Source: an uncultured Pontibacter sp. (lineage in GTDB: Bacteria > Bacteroidota > Bacteroidia > Cytophagales > Hymenobacteraceae). Taken from it: a stretch of 64,000 nt of DNA. Positions 25,442 through 34,509 of this stretch are shown here, piece by piece. The stretch covers positions 558,001-622,000 of the forward strand of contig NZ_CANMNI010000002.1 of assembly GCF_947499215.1 (NCBI RefSeq). Direction: 5' to 3'. The notes under the pieces were generated by a model that was given only the letters and a program-made list of their open reading frames with translations, was not told where the DNA came from and did no database searches. A program made the translations under genes and the position numbers. Position 1 is the first letter of the stretch; every line of letters starts with the position of its first letter.

Positions 25442-27469
25442 TCAGTCCCGCTTGGTCTTGAGCAGTTGCCGAAGCTCTGCCAACTCATCGCGGTACTTAG
25501 CGGCCTGCAGGAAGTCGAGGTCCTTGGCGGCGGCTTCCATCTGCTTCTCGGTTTTCTTGATCAGCTTCTCGAGTTCGTCGCGCTTCATCATTTGGATCAC
25601 CGGCTCGGCCGCAATTGACACCTCTTCCGGACCGGCATACATCTTCACCTCTTTCTTCTTAGAATCGGCTACGGATGTCTGCTCAAATATCTCATCCTTC
25701 GTCTTGAGGATCGTGCGCGGCGTAATGCCATGCTCCTCGTTATAGGCCATCTGCGTGGCGCGGCGGCGGTTGGTCTCATCAATAGCTCGCTGCATAGAAC
25801 CTGTAATGCGGTCGGCATACATGATCACACGCCCCCGTTCGTTACGGGCGGCACGCCCCATGGTTTGAATCAGAGAGCGCTGGTCACGCAGAAAGCCTTC
25901 CTTGTCGGCATCGAGAATGGCCACCAGACTCACTTCAGGTAAGTCGAGTCCCTCACGCAGGAGGTTTACTCCTACCAGTACGTCAATCTCGCCTAGCCGC
26001 AACTCGCGCAGGATTTCCACACGGTCCAAGGTTTTCACCTCCGAGTGCAGGTACTTTACCTTGATGTTGAGGCGGTCCATGTACTTGGTCAACTCTTCGG
26101 ACATGCGCTTAGTCAGGGTCGTTACCAGCACACGCTCGTTACGCTTGATACGCTCGTCAACCTCATCCAACAGGTCATCCACTTGGTTGGCGCTCGGCCG
26201 TATCTCAATCTCAGGGTCCAGCAGTCCGGTTGGACGGATAATCTGCTCCACAATAACTCCTTCTGATTTCTGTATCTCGTAATCGCCGGGCGTGGCACTC
26301 ACAAACACCACTTGGTGCATAAGGCTTTCAAACTCGTTGAAGGTAAGCGGACGGTTGTCCATGGCAGCCGGCAGACGGAAACCATACTCCACCAACGCCA
26401 CTTTGCGGGAGCGGTCACCGCCCCACATGGCTCGTACCTGCGGCACGGTTACGTGGCTCTCGTCGATCACCATCATAAAGTCGTCGGGGAAGTAGTCGAG
26501 CAAACAGAACGGTCTCGCACCCGGTGCGCGGCGGTCAAAGTAGCGGGAGTAGTTCTCTATACCTGAACAGTAGCCCAATTCGCGGATCATCTCCAAGTCA
26601 AATTCTGTACGCTCTTTTATGCGCTTCGCCTCTACCGGACGGTCTTCTTTCAGGAAGTAATCGTGCTGCGCCACCATGTCGTATTGTATTTCATGGATAG
26701 CCTGCTGCAGCGTGTCTTTGCCTGTCACGAAGAGGTTAGCCGGGTATAGCGTCACTGTTTTCTCGTCAGACAGTTTCTTCCCTGATTGCGGATCGATTCG
26801 GTGAATCTGCTCCAATTCATCGCCGAAAAAGTACAGACGGTAGGCAAAATCGGCATAGGCCGGGAAAATGTCCACGGTATCTCCCTTCACCCGGAATGTT
26901 CCACGTGTGAACTCGGCCTCGGTGCGGCTGTAGAGGATCTGCACAAAGGTATAGAGCAGGTTGTTGCGGCTATAGCGCTGCCCCGGTGCCAGATAGACCA
27001 CGTTCTTGCCAAACTCTTCCGGATTGCCTATACCGTAAATACACGACACAGAAGCCACCACGATCACATCGCGACGGCCTGAGAGCAGTGCCGATGTCGT
27101 GTGCAAACGCAGTTTCTCAATCTCTTCGTTAATTTGCAGGTCCTTTTCGATGAACACATCCGAAGAAGCGATGTAGGCTTCCGGCTGGTAGTAGTCATAG
27201 TAAGAGATGAAGTACTCCACCGCATTGTTGGGGAAGAACTGCTTGAACTCACCATACAGCTGCGCGGCCAGTGTCTTGTTGTGGCAAAGGACTAGCGTTG
27301 GTTTGCCCGTGTTCTTGATCACGTTGGCCATGGTAAAGGTCTTACCCGTACCGGTGGCACCGAGCAGCACCTGCACGGGTTCTCCGTTATCTATGCCCTT
27401 CGTGAGCTGGGCTATTGCTTTCGGCTGGTCGCCGGTTGGTTGAAATTCTGATGTTAGCTGAAAATCCAT
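25442..27469 (-). CDS. uvrB: Excinuclease ABC subunit B
   Basis: UvrB verifies DNA damage with UvrA and recruits UvrC in nucleotide excision repair. The 675-aa protein has the Walker A motif [10 protein letters not shown] near residue 40, the beta-hairpin region [13 protein letters not shown], the [11 protein letters not shown]alker B segment, helicase motifs in [17 protein letters not shown] and QTMGRAARN, and the C-terminal UVR domain ([20 protein letters not shown]) that contacts UvrC. Length and order are typical. It is apparently single and ends before a terminator. Confidence 0.99.
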   Translation of the reverse strand: MDFQLTSEFQPTGDQPKAIAQLTKGIDNGEPVQVLLGATGTGKTFTMANVIKNTGKPTLVLCHNKTLAAQLYGEFKQFFPNNAVEYFISYYDYYQPEAYIASSDVFIEKDLQINEEIEKLRLHTTSALLSGRRDVIVVASVSCIYGIGNPEEFGKNVVYLAPGQRYSRNNLLYTFVQILYSRTEAEFTRGTFRVKGDTVDIFPAYADFAYRLYFFGDELEQIHRIDPQSGKKLSDEKTVTLYPANLFVTGKDTLQQAIHEIQYDMVAQHDYFLKEDRPVEAKRIKERTEFDLEMIRELGYCSGIENYSRYFDRRAPGARPFCLLDYFPDDFMMVIDESHVTVPQVRAMWGGDRSRKVALVEYGFRLPAAMDNRPLTFNEFESLMHQVVFVSATPGDYEIQKSEGVIVEQIIRPTGLLDPEIEIRPSANQVDDLLDEVDERIKRNERVLVTTLTKRMSEELTKYMDRLNIKVKYLHSEVKTLDRVEILRELRLGEIDVLVGVNLLREGLDLPEVSLVAILDADKEGFLRDQRSLIQTMGRAARNERGRVIMYADRITGSMQRAIDETNRRRATQMAYNEEHGITPRTILKTKDEIFEQTSVADSKKKEVKMYAGPEEVSIAAEPVIQMMKRDELEKLIKKTEKQMEAAAKDLDFLQAAKYRDELAELRQLLKTKRD

Positions 27470-27579
27470 TCGTTGATTTTACGACATGTAAAGATATACT
27501 ATAACATGAAAAACGAGCCGTAAGTTTAGCTTTAGTTCATATTATAATAGGAGTTGCAAAAGTTTATAAAAACAAAAAA

Positions 27580-27597
27580 CCTGCTCTGAAAGCAGGT
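27580..27597 (-). terminator. Terminator of the 122-aa lipoprotein gene
   Basis: ACCTGCT (27580-27586) pairs with AGCAGGT (27591-27597) around four bases; read on the minus strand it is followed by TTTTTTGTT. Confidence 0.75.
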
Positions 27598-27655
27598 CTT
27601 TGCTTGTTTAACTATTCCTAACAAATTAAAAAAACAGATTTTAGTTTTGGTCGTC

Positions 27656-28024
27656 TCATTCGTTTGAGCAGACCTGTTTTACCCGCACCGGTGGGTACAT
27701 CATGTTTATGGCCGTACAACGCGGACCATAATCGCCGTTGCGCTCCAGCGAGAGCTGCAGTAGTCGGCCCGGCACCTGCAGCTCCTCCGGCAGGTTGTCG
27801 GTGGTTACATAGCCACTCTGCAGCTGACCAACATACTGGTTGCTTCGCTGATCGCCGGCCCCATCGGTGTCTAGGATGCGCAGCACGTACCAACCGTTTT
27901 CGCAGTCTGCCCCTATCACCTCCACTTGTAAGTAAGAAGGTACTGCCTCCTCCTGATCAGCGCAACTCACCACAAGCAAGGCTAGCAGCAGGTATAGCAG
28001 GATAATGGACAAAGTGCTTTTCAT
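27656..28024 (-). CDS. Hypothetical lipoprotein, 122 aa
   Basis: A signal peptide with lipobox VVSC (Cys21, followed by ADQEE) precedes a mature domain of about 100 residues containing VEVIGADCENGWYVLRILD and PPVRVKQVCSNE. Three mature cysteines besides the lipid-bearing one (in GADCENG, GPRCTAI and KQVCSNE) could include a disulfide. No known family is recognised. It is followed by a terminator and preceded by another lipoprotein gene in the same direction. Likely periplasmic or surface-bound; role unknown. Confidence 0.7.
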   Translation of the reverse strand: MKSTLSIILLYLLLALLVVSCADQEEAVPSYLQVEVIGADCENGWYVLRILDTDGAGDQRSNQYVGQLQSGYVTTDNLPEELQVPGRLLQLSLERNGDYGPRCTAINMMYPPVRVKQVCSNE

Positions 28025-28155
28025 AGTTTTATTTAGTACTAATCTTTAAAGTATCGATGGGGCCGCCTACCATCAGGGCACAAGCTTGTGAACTGTAAGT
28101 GGTAGTAGTCTTCTTGCTCATTCGCTTCTGATTGGTCCTGTGTTAGGAGCCCCAT

Positions 28156-28614
28156 TTATCTATGTAAATAATATGTATCGGTAAATACGACACTTGGGTC
28201 GGAGCCGGTATAGGCGCTTTCCAGCACCAGACTCCGCTGATCTTTGTGCATCACTTTGAATCGGGCAGACCAGCCGAAGTTGCTCAGCACAAAAGCGTTT
28301 GGCTGCGAATAATCAGCTCTGAAGCTGTCGCGGTAGACGCTATTGGAACTCTGAGCACTGGCTCGCTGCAAAAATGCGCTGTCTGCCTTAAACTCAAAAT
28401 AGTCTTGATCAGTACCCGTATACATGACCGTTGTACAGTTACCGCTTCGGCAAAGCTTGTTGTTTACCCGTTCGATGCGCCACTTCCCCTGCACGGTTTC
28501 GCGCAGCCCGTGTTCTCCTATAGCCGGTTGCATATCTTCGTCTAATTTAGCGCAGCCGGATGCCAGCCCTAACAGGACAGTGGCCATGGCCGCAAGCCCC
28601 AATATTTTTTTCAT
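28156..28614 (-). CDS. Lipocalin-like lipoprotein, 152 aa
   Basis: I start at the internal Met 28614 (MKKILGLAAMATVLLG) because it begins a proper signal peptide with lipobox LASGC; an upstream in-frame extension to 28722 has no such logic. The mature part contains VQGKWRIERVNNK and DYFEFKADSAFLQR, followed by SARFKVMHKDQRSLVLES, the layout of small Bacteroidota lipocalin-like (META-type) lipoproteins, where W-R-I in the first strand is typical. The ligand and role are unknown. It lies downstream of the sigma/beta-barrel gene pair in the same orientation. Confidence 0.7.
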   Translation of the reverse strand: MKKILGLAAMATVLLGLASGCAKLDEDMQPAIGEHGLRETVQGKWRIERVNNKLCRSGNCTTVMYTGTDQDYFEFKADSAFLQRASAQSSNSVYRDSFRADYSQPNAFVLSNFGWSARFKVMHKDQRSLVLESAYTGSDPSVVFTDTYYLHR

Positions 28615-28634
28615 AGCGTGGAAAGGCGGCTGGT

Positions 28635-28826
28635 TTAAAAGACGCCCAAAAAGAACGTGTTGACATCGGTACAACCCGAAAGCAGCACAGACAGAAGTAA
28701 AAGCGCCAGCAATACATACCAACCTGAAAGGTTCTCTCGTCCGACAGCCACCAGTGCCACCAGCGTCTGAAGCAAGGATCTCATGAATAGCATCATTTGC
28801 ATAGCGCTTTTATCTAAATCAATCAC
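28635..28826 (-). CDS. Possible small hydrophobic protein
   Basis: A 63-codon frame (or 55 codons from the Met at 28802) between the beta-barrel gene and the lipoprotein gene. It encodes two hydrophobic stretches (SLLQTLVALVAV and YVLLALLLLSVLLSGC) and ends TDVNTFFLGVF. The second stretch ends in a lipobox-like LSGC, but it is too far from the N-terminus for a normal signal peptide. It may be a small membrane protein or a chance frame; I cannot decide from the sequence alone. Confidence 0.3.
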   Translation of the reverse strand: MIDLDKSAMQMMLFMRSLLQTLVALVAVGRENLSGWYVLLALLLLSVLLSGCTDVNTFFLGVF

Positions 28827-28888
28827 TCTACAATTAAATGATTCCTATAAGCGGCAAAGGGTTGCAAGCCCTTTGAAAAAAATAAGAA

Positions 28889-30595
28889 TTATTTTCGGCT
28901 GTTATTCAGCTGGTAGTTAAGGCTCATGTTTAGACCAATAGCGTATGGCTTGCCCTGCGGCGCAGAAGCTTTCTCAGGGTCGGCAAGCAGTGTGCTGAAA
29001 TAGTTGCGCACTTCCGGTCCCAAAGCCAGTGTCAAGTTCGGTGACACACGCTTGCCCACCCCCACGGAGGCGTTGCTAGACAACTGCACATTGCGGAACG
29101 GAGACTCTTGATCGTTAGCAGAGAAGCTAACCGGCTGCACTTCATGGTTAGAAGTCGTTACACTAGACTCCAGCAGGAAGTTCGCCGCCACGCCAGCTGC
29201 CGCGTAAACAAACCAGTCTTTAGCTACGTCGTGCTCATACTGTAGTCCTACCGGCACGGTCAGGTGGCGGTATTTGTACTCCGTGGCAAAGCTCTCGCTG
29301 GTACGGGCCACACTGACTGAGTCAGAAGTGAAACCGTTGTTGAGCGATGACAGGAAGAAAGTGGAGGGATTTAGCTCGTAGCTTTCGTTGGAGCGCGGTT
29401 TTGTCCAGAACTGGCGCACAATGAAGTTAGACTTGGACTTGGCCGTGCTCTCGCTATAGCCTATACCTGTGAGCAATTTCAATTTCTCTTTTAGCTTAAA
29501 GCCGGCCTTTACCTCCATGGCATACGAGAAGGCCGGCTGGGCGCTGTCCTCAAATTCTTCGCGGGCTGCGGTTATGTTTTGATAAGAGTCCTCTGAGGCG
29601 TTGATGCTCGGGCCGGCTGCAATTCTGAACGTGTTGTTCCCAGTATTACCGGACGAGAGCGGATCTGGCAAACCAATATTTTGCTCAAACACTCTCGGTG
29701 CATAAGCCAGATTCAGGCTCCAGCGGCTGTCACGTTTTGTGTTGGCGCTTTCTTTCTGGGTCTTCTCCATTGCCAGTGTGCCGCCCAGCACCTCGGCAGG
29801 CTTGGTAGTCTGCTGCTGCCGTGCTGCCTGATAGGCGTCGTTCATCTCGGCAAAAGACCTTGGCTTGGCAGCGAAAGCTTGGTTCTGCTGAAGCGGTTGC
29901 TGTCCCGCAGTATTTCCATTGCCAAACGTAATGGTCACGCTTTCCCAAGTGATGATCTGGGTATACCTGCTGCTTGGTGTAGTTCCGGTTTCGCCGGCTC
30001 CAAAATTAGCGGTGCTAGGCAAGCCGCTTGACACAAAGCCTCTGTTTCTTCCTGCCACCGCACCACTGCCATAGTTTAGGTAAGGGCCATAACCTGAGGC
30101 CGCATTATAATAGTCTCCTGAGCCTTGCGCTGCAGCGACAACCGCACTCTCGGTTAAACCGCTAGCAGTCTTCTGACGGTTGGTGGATGCTACCGCCGTA
30201 GCTGGCTCCTCTACTTCTTCAGTTGCTGCTTGTGCCATTGTGCTAGTGGCAGCCTGCTGCTCCATATAGGCTTTCATCGCCTCTTCTGGCGTTATGCTTT
30301 CAGGTATCGCTGCTTCAGGGGAGGAGGCTATGCCCTGTTGTGGGGCGCCCTCATTTAAATTGTCATTGTAATAGTAGGCCAGAAGCGTACCAGTTAACGC
30401 GAATAGCACAAAGCATGCAGCTGCAAGCTGTCTGTAAAACAGCACACGCTTTTTGTAGTTCCTGTTTTCCTGCACCGTTAGATCGTGGTCTATACGGGCC
30501 CATAGGTCTGGGGCAGGCTTGGCTTCAGCGTCGAATAGGCGGCGCTGGAACTCCTCTTCCAAGGTATGGCGCTTGTGATTATTGGCTGATGACAT
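28889..30595 (-). CDS. Anti-sigma-like membrane protein fused to an outer-membrane beta-barrel domain
   Basis: From the Met at 30595 the product is 568 aa. Residues 1-50 are hydrophilic and resemble anti-sigma-type N-termini of Bacteroidota (EEEFQRRLFDAEAKPAPDLW). A single membrane helix follows (about 51-76, FYRQLAAACFVLFALTGTLL), then a long Ala/Gln/Thr/Ser-rich linker (about 80-295), and finally a C-terminal domain of alternating strands (from SRWSLNLAYAPRVFEQ, about 300-568) like PorT/OMP_b-brl barrels. The gene overlaps the stop of the upstream ECF sigma gene by 17 bases, so it is probably its regulator. A protein reaching from cytoplasm to outer membrane is inferred from this domain order; alternatively the barrel-like domain may remain periplasmic. 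Confidence 0.78.
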   Translation of the reverse strand: MSSANNHKRHTLEEEFQRRLFDAEAKPAPDLWARIDHDLTVQENRNYKKRVLFYRQLAAACFVLFALTGTLLAYYYNDNLNEGAPQQGIASSPEAAIPESITPEEAMKAYMEQQAATSTMAQAATEEVEEPATAVASTNRQKTASGLTESAVVAAAQGSGDYYNAASGYGPYLNYGSGAVAGRNRGFVSSGLPSTANFGAGETGTTPSSRYTQIITWESVTITFGNGNTAGQQPLQQNQAFAAKPRSFAEMNDAYQAARQQQTTKPAEVLGGTLAMEKTQKESANTKRDSRWSLNLAYAPRVFEQNIGLPDPLSSGNTGNNTFRIAAGPSINASEDSYQNITAAREEFEDSAQPAFSYAMEVKAGFKLKEKLKLLTGIGYSESTAKSKSNFIVRQFWTKPRSNESYELNPSTFFLSSLNNGFTSDSVSVARTSESFATEYKYRHLTVPVGLQYEHDVAKDWFVYAAAGVAANFLLESSVTTSNHEVQPVSFSANDQESPFRNVQLSSNASVGVGKRVSPNLTLALGPEVRNYFSTLLADPEKASAPQGKPYAIGLNMSLNYQLNNSRK

Positions 30596-31157
30596 GCTCT
30601 TGATATGTTTTATCCTGTCGCTCGAGCATACCTTGCAGTATGGCACGGGCGCGTGAATATTGTGACTTAGATGTTCCTTCGGAAATGCCCAGCATCTCTC
30701 CTATCTCTTTGTGATTGTAACCCTCGATGGCGTACAGGTTGAACACCATGCGGTAACGTGGAGCGAGGCTTTGGATCATGGCCAGCAACTCATCCATGGA
30801 GTAGCCAGTCAGGTTAACGTCTTCGGATGCGATGTTCCCCGCCTCTTCTGTTTCATGTGAAACGGTCATGAGCGATTTCTGCCGCAGCTGCTTCAGGGCC
30901 GTGTTGATCATGATGCGCCGCACCCAAAACTCCAGCGGACAGTCCCGTTTGAAATTCTGAATATTGGCGAACACTTTCACAAACCCCTCCTGCATCATAT
31001 CCTCTGCCTCAAAGCTAGTCGGGGCGTAGCGTAAACAAACCGCCATCATCTTTTTAGAGTAGAGCTCATACAGGAGTCGCTGCATGTCCCGCTTGCCGGC
31101 AATGCATCCCTCAATGAGTTTGTCCTCGTCTGACTTAGGTTTTGTAAAAAGCTTCAA
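30579..31157 (-). CDS. ECF RNA polymerase sigma factor
   Basis: A 192-aa sigma-70 ECF factor. Region 2 is visible in CLRYAPTSFEAEDMMQEGFVK and the DNA-melting segment FWVRRIMINTALKQLRQK; region 4 in LAPRYRMVFNLYAIEGYNHKEIGEMLGISEGTSKSQYSRAR, which is spread over about residues 130-170 and contains the helix-turn-helix. The 3' end overlaps the anti-sigma/beta-barrel gene by 17 bases, implying coupled translation. No complete consensus promoter is seen upstream in 31158-31390, which may mean it uses its own sigma-specific promoter. Confidence 0.9.
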   Translation of the reverse strand: MKLFTKPKSDEDKLIEGCIAGKRDMQRLLYELYSKKMMAVCLRYAPTSFEAEDMMQEGFVKVFANIQNFKRDCPLEFWVRRIMINTALKQLRQKSLMTVSHETEEAGNIASEDVNLTGYSMDELLAMIQSLAPRYRMVFNLYAIEGYNHKEIGEMLGISEGTSKSQYSRARAILQGMLERQDKTYQEHVISQ

Positions 31158-31395
31158 ACGCCTCTTCTGTTAGCTTCATCTCTATGATTCCCATAGACAG
31201 GCAATGGTTGCAAGCCCTAAAAAATATTTTTTACGACTACTCCGCGGGTGCCACCAAGCATGAAAACAGAACCCGCTTAGTAAAACTAGTAAAATTTTGT
31301 GCTTGAACATTACGATTTGTAAATATTTAAACACAAAATATAGACGGAGAGGGATAAAGTATAGATGAAACGCTTTGCAGCTTGACTATAAAACA

Positions 31396-31428
31396 GCAAA
31401 GGCCTCTCCTGTATGGAAAGGCCTTTGC
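31396..31428. terminator. Terminator of the YkvA gene
   Basis: GCAAAGGCCT (31396-31405) pairs perfectly with AGGCCTTTGC (31419-31428); a TTTT run follows on the minus strand. Confidence 0.75.
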
Positions 31429-31454
31429 CGCGTTTGTCTAAGGTGAGAACTGAA

Positions 31455-31856
31455 TTATATAACTGTCATGAACAGGAGCTTGTAAACCAATATGGCCATC
31501 ACTGCAGCAGCCAGTACCCATGCGTAACCTACGATCTGATAGGCTTTCATAGCCGACTCGTTTTCTTGGCTCAGCACTTCATAAGCCTGAAGCCTTGCCT
31601 GTCCGAGTATGTTTTTAGAAACCAACTGATAAGCCGCATGTATACCCAGCGCAACTAGCACCACATCATCTATGAAGCCGAACACAGGCACCAAGTCAGG
31701 TATAAAGTCTATGGGAGAGATGGCATAGCCGATGACCACCGCCAAAAGCAGGGGCACATACCACCTTACCTCAGGATGACGGGCAGAGAGGTACAAAGCG
31801 TATATTTCCGCATTCATCTCATGCGCTTTCTGGCGAAGGTAGGTCAACTGCATCAT
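31455..31856 (-). CDS. YkvA family membrane protein (DUF1232)
   Basis: A 133-aa protein with the DUF1232 core AISPIDFIPDLVPVFGFIDDVVLV (about residues 44-68) and a preceding helix PLLLAVVIGYA. A C-terminal hydrophobic helix (YAWVLAAAVMAILVYKLLFM) adds a second membrane anchor. DUF1232 proteins are widespread with no settled function. The gene appears monocistronic, with a terminator directly downstream. The initial MM gives two equivalent starts. Confidence 0.88.
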   Translation of the reverse strand: MMQLTYLRQKAHEMNAEIYALYLSARHPEVRWYVPLLLAVVIGYAISPIDFIPDLVPVFGFIDDVVLVALGIHAAYQLVSKNILGQARLQAYEVLSQENESAMKAYQIVGYAWVLAAAVMAILVYKLLFMTVI

Positions 31857-31949
31857 GGCTAAAAGGTGTGTGGGATTTCTATACCTTACGCAAACACCCT
31901 AGCAGAAAGTTTCATGATAACATGAAATAAACGCAATAATTATAGCCAA

Positions 31950-32687
31950 TTAATCGTTGCTCCAAATTTGCCAAGCCGCATCGGCCTGCGCATAAAGCAT
32001 GGGCAAACCGTTCATGGTATTAGCGCCTGCAGCCTTGCCTTTTTGCAGGAACAAGGTTTGCTCGGGATTGTAAACCAAGTCGTAAAGGAAATGATGGGCA
32101 GAAAGGGCCTCATAAGGTATAGCCGGAGCGGCCTCCACATGGGGTGCCATCCCCAAGGGTGTCGTGTTGATAATCAAGGAGTAAGACTGTAGTACTTCCG
32201 GTGTTATAGCGGCATAGGCTAACCCATTTCCCCGGGGATTTCGGGATACAGAAGTATAGGCAATACCCAGCAAATCCAAGGCGGCCCACACCGCCTTCGC
32301 CGCTCCGCCCGTTCCGAGCACCAAGGCCTTGCCCCCAGCCCCGACAGGATAGAACCCCGCCAGCGTATCCCTGAAACCGATGAAGTCCGTGTTATAGCCT
32401 TTCAGCTTTCCATCTGCTATTTTGATCGTGTTTACGGCTCCGATCTTGGCAGCGCTCTCGTCGAGTTCATCCAGATAAGGTATAACCGCCTCCTTATAAG
32501 GCACCGTCACGTTCAGCCCTACTAGCTCTGGCTCCTGAGCCAGTAAAGCAGGGAATTCAGTAATCTTTGACAGCTCGTATAGTTCGTACACGGCATCGGT
32601 TATACCTTCCTGCTCAAACTTCTCCGAGAAGTAGCGCTTCGAGAAGGAGTGCCCGAGCTTTTCACCGATCAGTCCGAACTTACGCAT
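31950..32687 (-). CDS. aroE: Shikimate dehydrogenase
   Basis: AroE reduces 3-dehydroshikimate to shikimate with NADPH in aromatic amino-acid synthesis. The 245-aa product shows the shikimate-binding GEKLGHSFSKRYFSEKF at the N-terminus, the catalytic Lys in NVTVPYKEAV, the NADP-binding VLGTGGAAKAVWAAL, and the C-terminal GLPMLYAQADAAWQIW. It begins two bases after the stop of the DUF368 gene, in one operon. Slightly short for the family but complete. Confidence 0.96.
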   Translation of the reverse strand: MRKFGLIGEKLGHSFSKRYFSEKFEQEGITDAVYELYELSKITEFPALLAQEPELVGLNVTVPYKEAVIPYLDELDESAAKIGAVNTIKIADGKLKGYNTDFIGFRDTLAGFYPVGAGGKALVLGTGGAAKAVWAALDLLGIAYTSVSRNPRGNGLAYAAITPEVLQSYSLIINTTPLGMAPHVEAAPAIPYEALSAHHFLYDLVYNPEQTLFLQKGKAAGANTMNGLPMLYAQADAAWQIWSND

Positions 32688-32689
32688 AC

Positions 32690-33637
32690 TTATACCCTAT
32701 CTACCGTGTTGTCGTCAGTCATGCGGTCAATCAGGTATACCAGCAAGAAGCCGAAAATGGCCAGACCGATAGCGTATAGCAGGTATGGCTCTTCACCTGT
32801 CAGCTGTGCGAAAGCGGCCGGGGAAATATTTTCCTGCACGAGTGGTTTTACTACACCATGGCGGTCGGTATAGGTTTGCACAGTTTCCTTCCAAGGCCAT
32901 ACCTTGTTCAAGGAGCCCACCATAAAGCCCGTGAGCATGGCTACTGTGATGTTGTAATAGTTCTTGAGCATCCAGTTAAGGACATGCGAGAAGGCCAACA
33001 GCCCCGTCACACAGCCAATCCCGAACACGGCGATCATATCCAGTTTAAGTTCCTTGAGCGCATTCATCATAAACTCATACTTGGCCATTAGCAACAGCAA
33101 AAAGCTACCCGACAGGCCCGGCAGAATCATAGCGCAGATGGCGATGGCCCCGGAAAGAAAAATAAACCAATAGGCTTCAGGCGTCTGCATCGGCACCGCA
33201 ATGGTTACCCAATAGGCAATAGCCACGCCCACCATGCCGGAAAGCACTACAATCGGCCGCCATTTGGTGATCTTTTTGCCTACCACCAATGCTGAGGCTA
33301 CAATCAAGCCAAAGAAGAAAGCCCACAGCAGGATGGTATGGTTTTCGAGCAGGTATACGACAAGGCGAGAGAGCGACGCAATTGAAAACAGTATACCTGT
33401 TATCAGCACCACCAGAAAGGTACCGTTGATGTGTCGCCAGAAACCCGGCAAGTCGAAGCGGGACAGCAGGCGAACAGCCTCTCCGTTCACGGAGCGGATG
33501 GAGTCCAGCAACTCCTCGTAAATACCCGTGATGAAGGCAATCGTGCCCCCGGACACACCCGGCACCACATCGGCCGCCCCCATGCCCATACCCTTGGAAA
33601 ACAACAGCAAGTATTCTTTTAAAGATCGTCTTCTCAT
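32690..33637 (-). CDS. DUF368 polyprenyl-phosphate transporter (PopT family)
   Basis: A 315-aa multi-pass inner-membrane protein with the family's N-terminal signature GMGMGAADVVPGVSGGTIAF and the second internal repeat MILPGLSGSFLLLLMAKYE. Several hydrophobic helices follow. DUF368 proteins have been shown in other bacteria to recycle undecaprenyl phosphate across the membrane for wall and surface-glycan synthesis (family knowledge). Here it forms an operon with aroE, with only two bases between them. Its position next to comA and a TPR gene in the same direction suggests a larger transcript, although a hairpin at 33669 intervenes. Confidence 0.93.
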   Translation of the reverse strand: MRRRSLKEYLLLFSKGMGMGAADVVPGVSGGTIAFITGIYEELLDSIRSVNGEAVRLLSRFDLPGFWRHINGTFLVVLITGILFSIASLSRLVVYLLENHTILLWAFFFGLIVASALVVGKKITKWRPIVVLSGMVGVAIAYWVTIAVPMQTPEAYWFIFLSGAIAICAMILPGLSGSFLLLLMAKYEFMMNALKELKLDMIAVFGIGCVTGLLAFSHVLNWMLKNYYNITVAMLTGFMVGSLNKVWPWKETVQTYTDRHGVVKPLVQENISPAAFAQLTGEEPYLLYAIGLAIFGFLLVYLIDRMTDDNTVDRV

Positions 33638-33668
33638 GCTTTAAATTCTGGTTTTGGCGAAGCACAAA

Positions 33669-33703
33669 AAAATTGCCCGTCGGATTAACCGATGGGCAAT
33701 TTT
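33669..33703. terminator. Terminator between comA and the DUF368/aroE operon
   Basis: AAAATTGCCCGTCGG (33669-33683) pairs with CCGATGGGCAATTTT (33689-33703) with one G-U; T-rich on both strands. Confidence 0.82.
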
Positions 33704-33720
33704 CTCTTATTTATTATGTA

Positions 33721-34509
33721 TTAGGCGTCGATAATTGGCGCTCCGTTGTTCAGGAAGTGGTTAAATGTGTCGCCACGCAGACCTAGACGGATTGTTTCGA
33801 GCGGAATAACCTCGCTAGGGGCAATGTTACCCAAGTTCACGTTCGCACCCAGCAGCTTGATAAACCATACCTGCTGCGCTTTCTGCGGCGCCTCCCAAAG
33901 GATCTTCTCAAAAGGAACCTGCGTCAGGATCTCCTCCACCAGACCGCTGCGCACCTCACCAGTGGAGCGGAACAACCCTACATTGCCACCCTCACGGGCC
34001 TCCCCGATCACTTTCCAAGCACCGGCGTCCAGTTCAGCCTGCATCAGCTTGATCCACATGTAAGGCGGGATAATCTTCTCAGCGTCCTTAGAGCCAACTT
34101 CTGACAGTACTGTCACCTGCTCAGCCAGTGTCTGGATATAACCGCATTTTTTATCATGCGACATTTCCAGTGAACCGTCCGATACTTCAGCGAAAGTCAT
34201 GTTATACTTGTCGAGCACACGGCGGTAGTCGTCAAACTGGTTGCGGGCAATGAAGGCTTCGAACAGCGTACCACCAAAGTACACCGGTATACCGGCCGCT
34301 CTGTAAACATCGAGCTTACGCTGCAGGTTAGGCACCACATACGAGGTAGCCCAGCCCAGTTTTACAATGTCTACGTAATCACTTGCCACGTCAAGGAAGT
34401 CCTCTACTTCACGCACGCTCAGGCCTTTGTCCATGGCCATGGTAAAACCACGCTCGCGCGGCTTCACCTCGCGCTCTGGCAGGCTGTTCAGATTATAGTT
34501 GTTAGTCAT
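33721..34509 (-). CDS. comA: Phosphosulfolactate synthase (ComA family)
   Basis: ComA-type enzymes join sulfite to phosphoenolpyruvate to give phosphosulfolactate. The 262-aa sequence has family patterns RERGFTMAMDKGLSVREVED, YVDIVKLGWATSYV, and the barrel-end GEAREGGNVGLFRSTGEVR plus LGANVNLGNIAPSEVIPLE. In methanogens this opens coenzyme M synthesis; no further coenzyme M genes are in the window, so another fate such as sulfolactate, cysteate or sulfonolipid precursors is possible (inference). The ATG shares one base with the TPR gene stop (TAATG), showing translational coupling. Confidence 0.9.
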   Translation of the reverse strand: MTNNYNLNSLPEREVKPRERGFTMAMDKGLSVREVEDFLDVASDYVDIVKLGWATSYVVPNLQRKLDVYRAAGIPVYFGGTLFEAFIARNQFDDYRRVLDKYNMTFAEVSDGSLEMSHDKKCGYIQTLAEQVTVLSEVGSKDAEKIIPPYMWIKLMQAELDAGAWKVIGEAREGGNVGLFRSTGEVRSGLVEEILTQVPFEKILWEAPQKAQQVWFIKLLGANVNLGNIAPSEVIPLETIRLGLRGDTFNHFLNNGAPIIDA

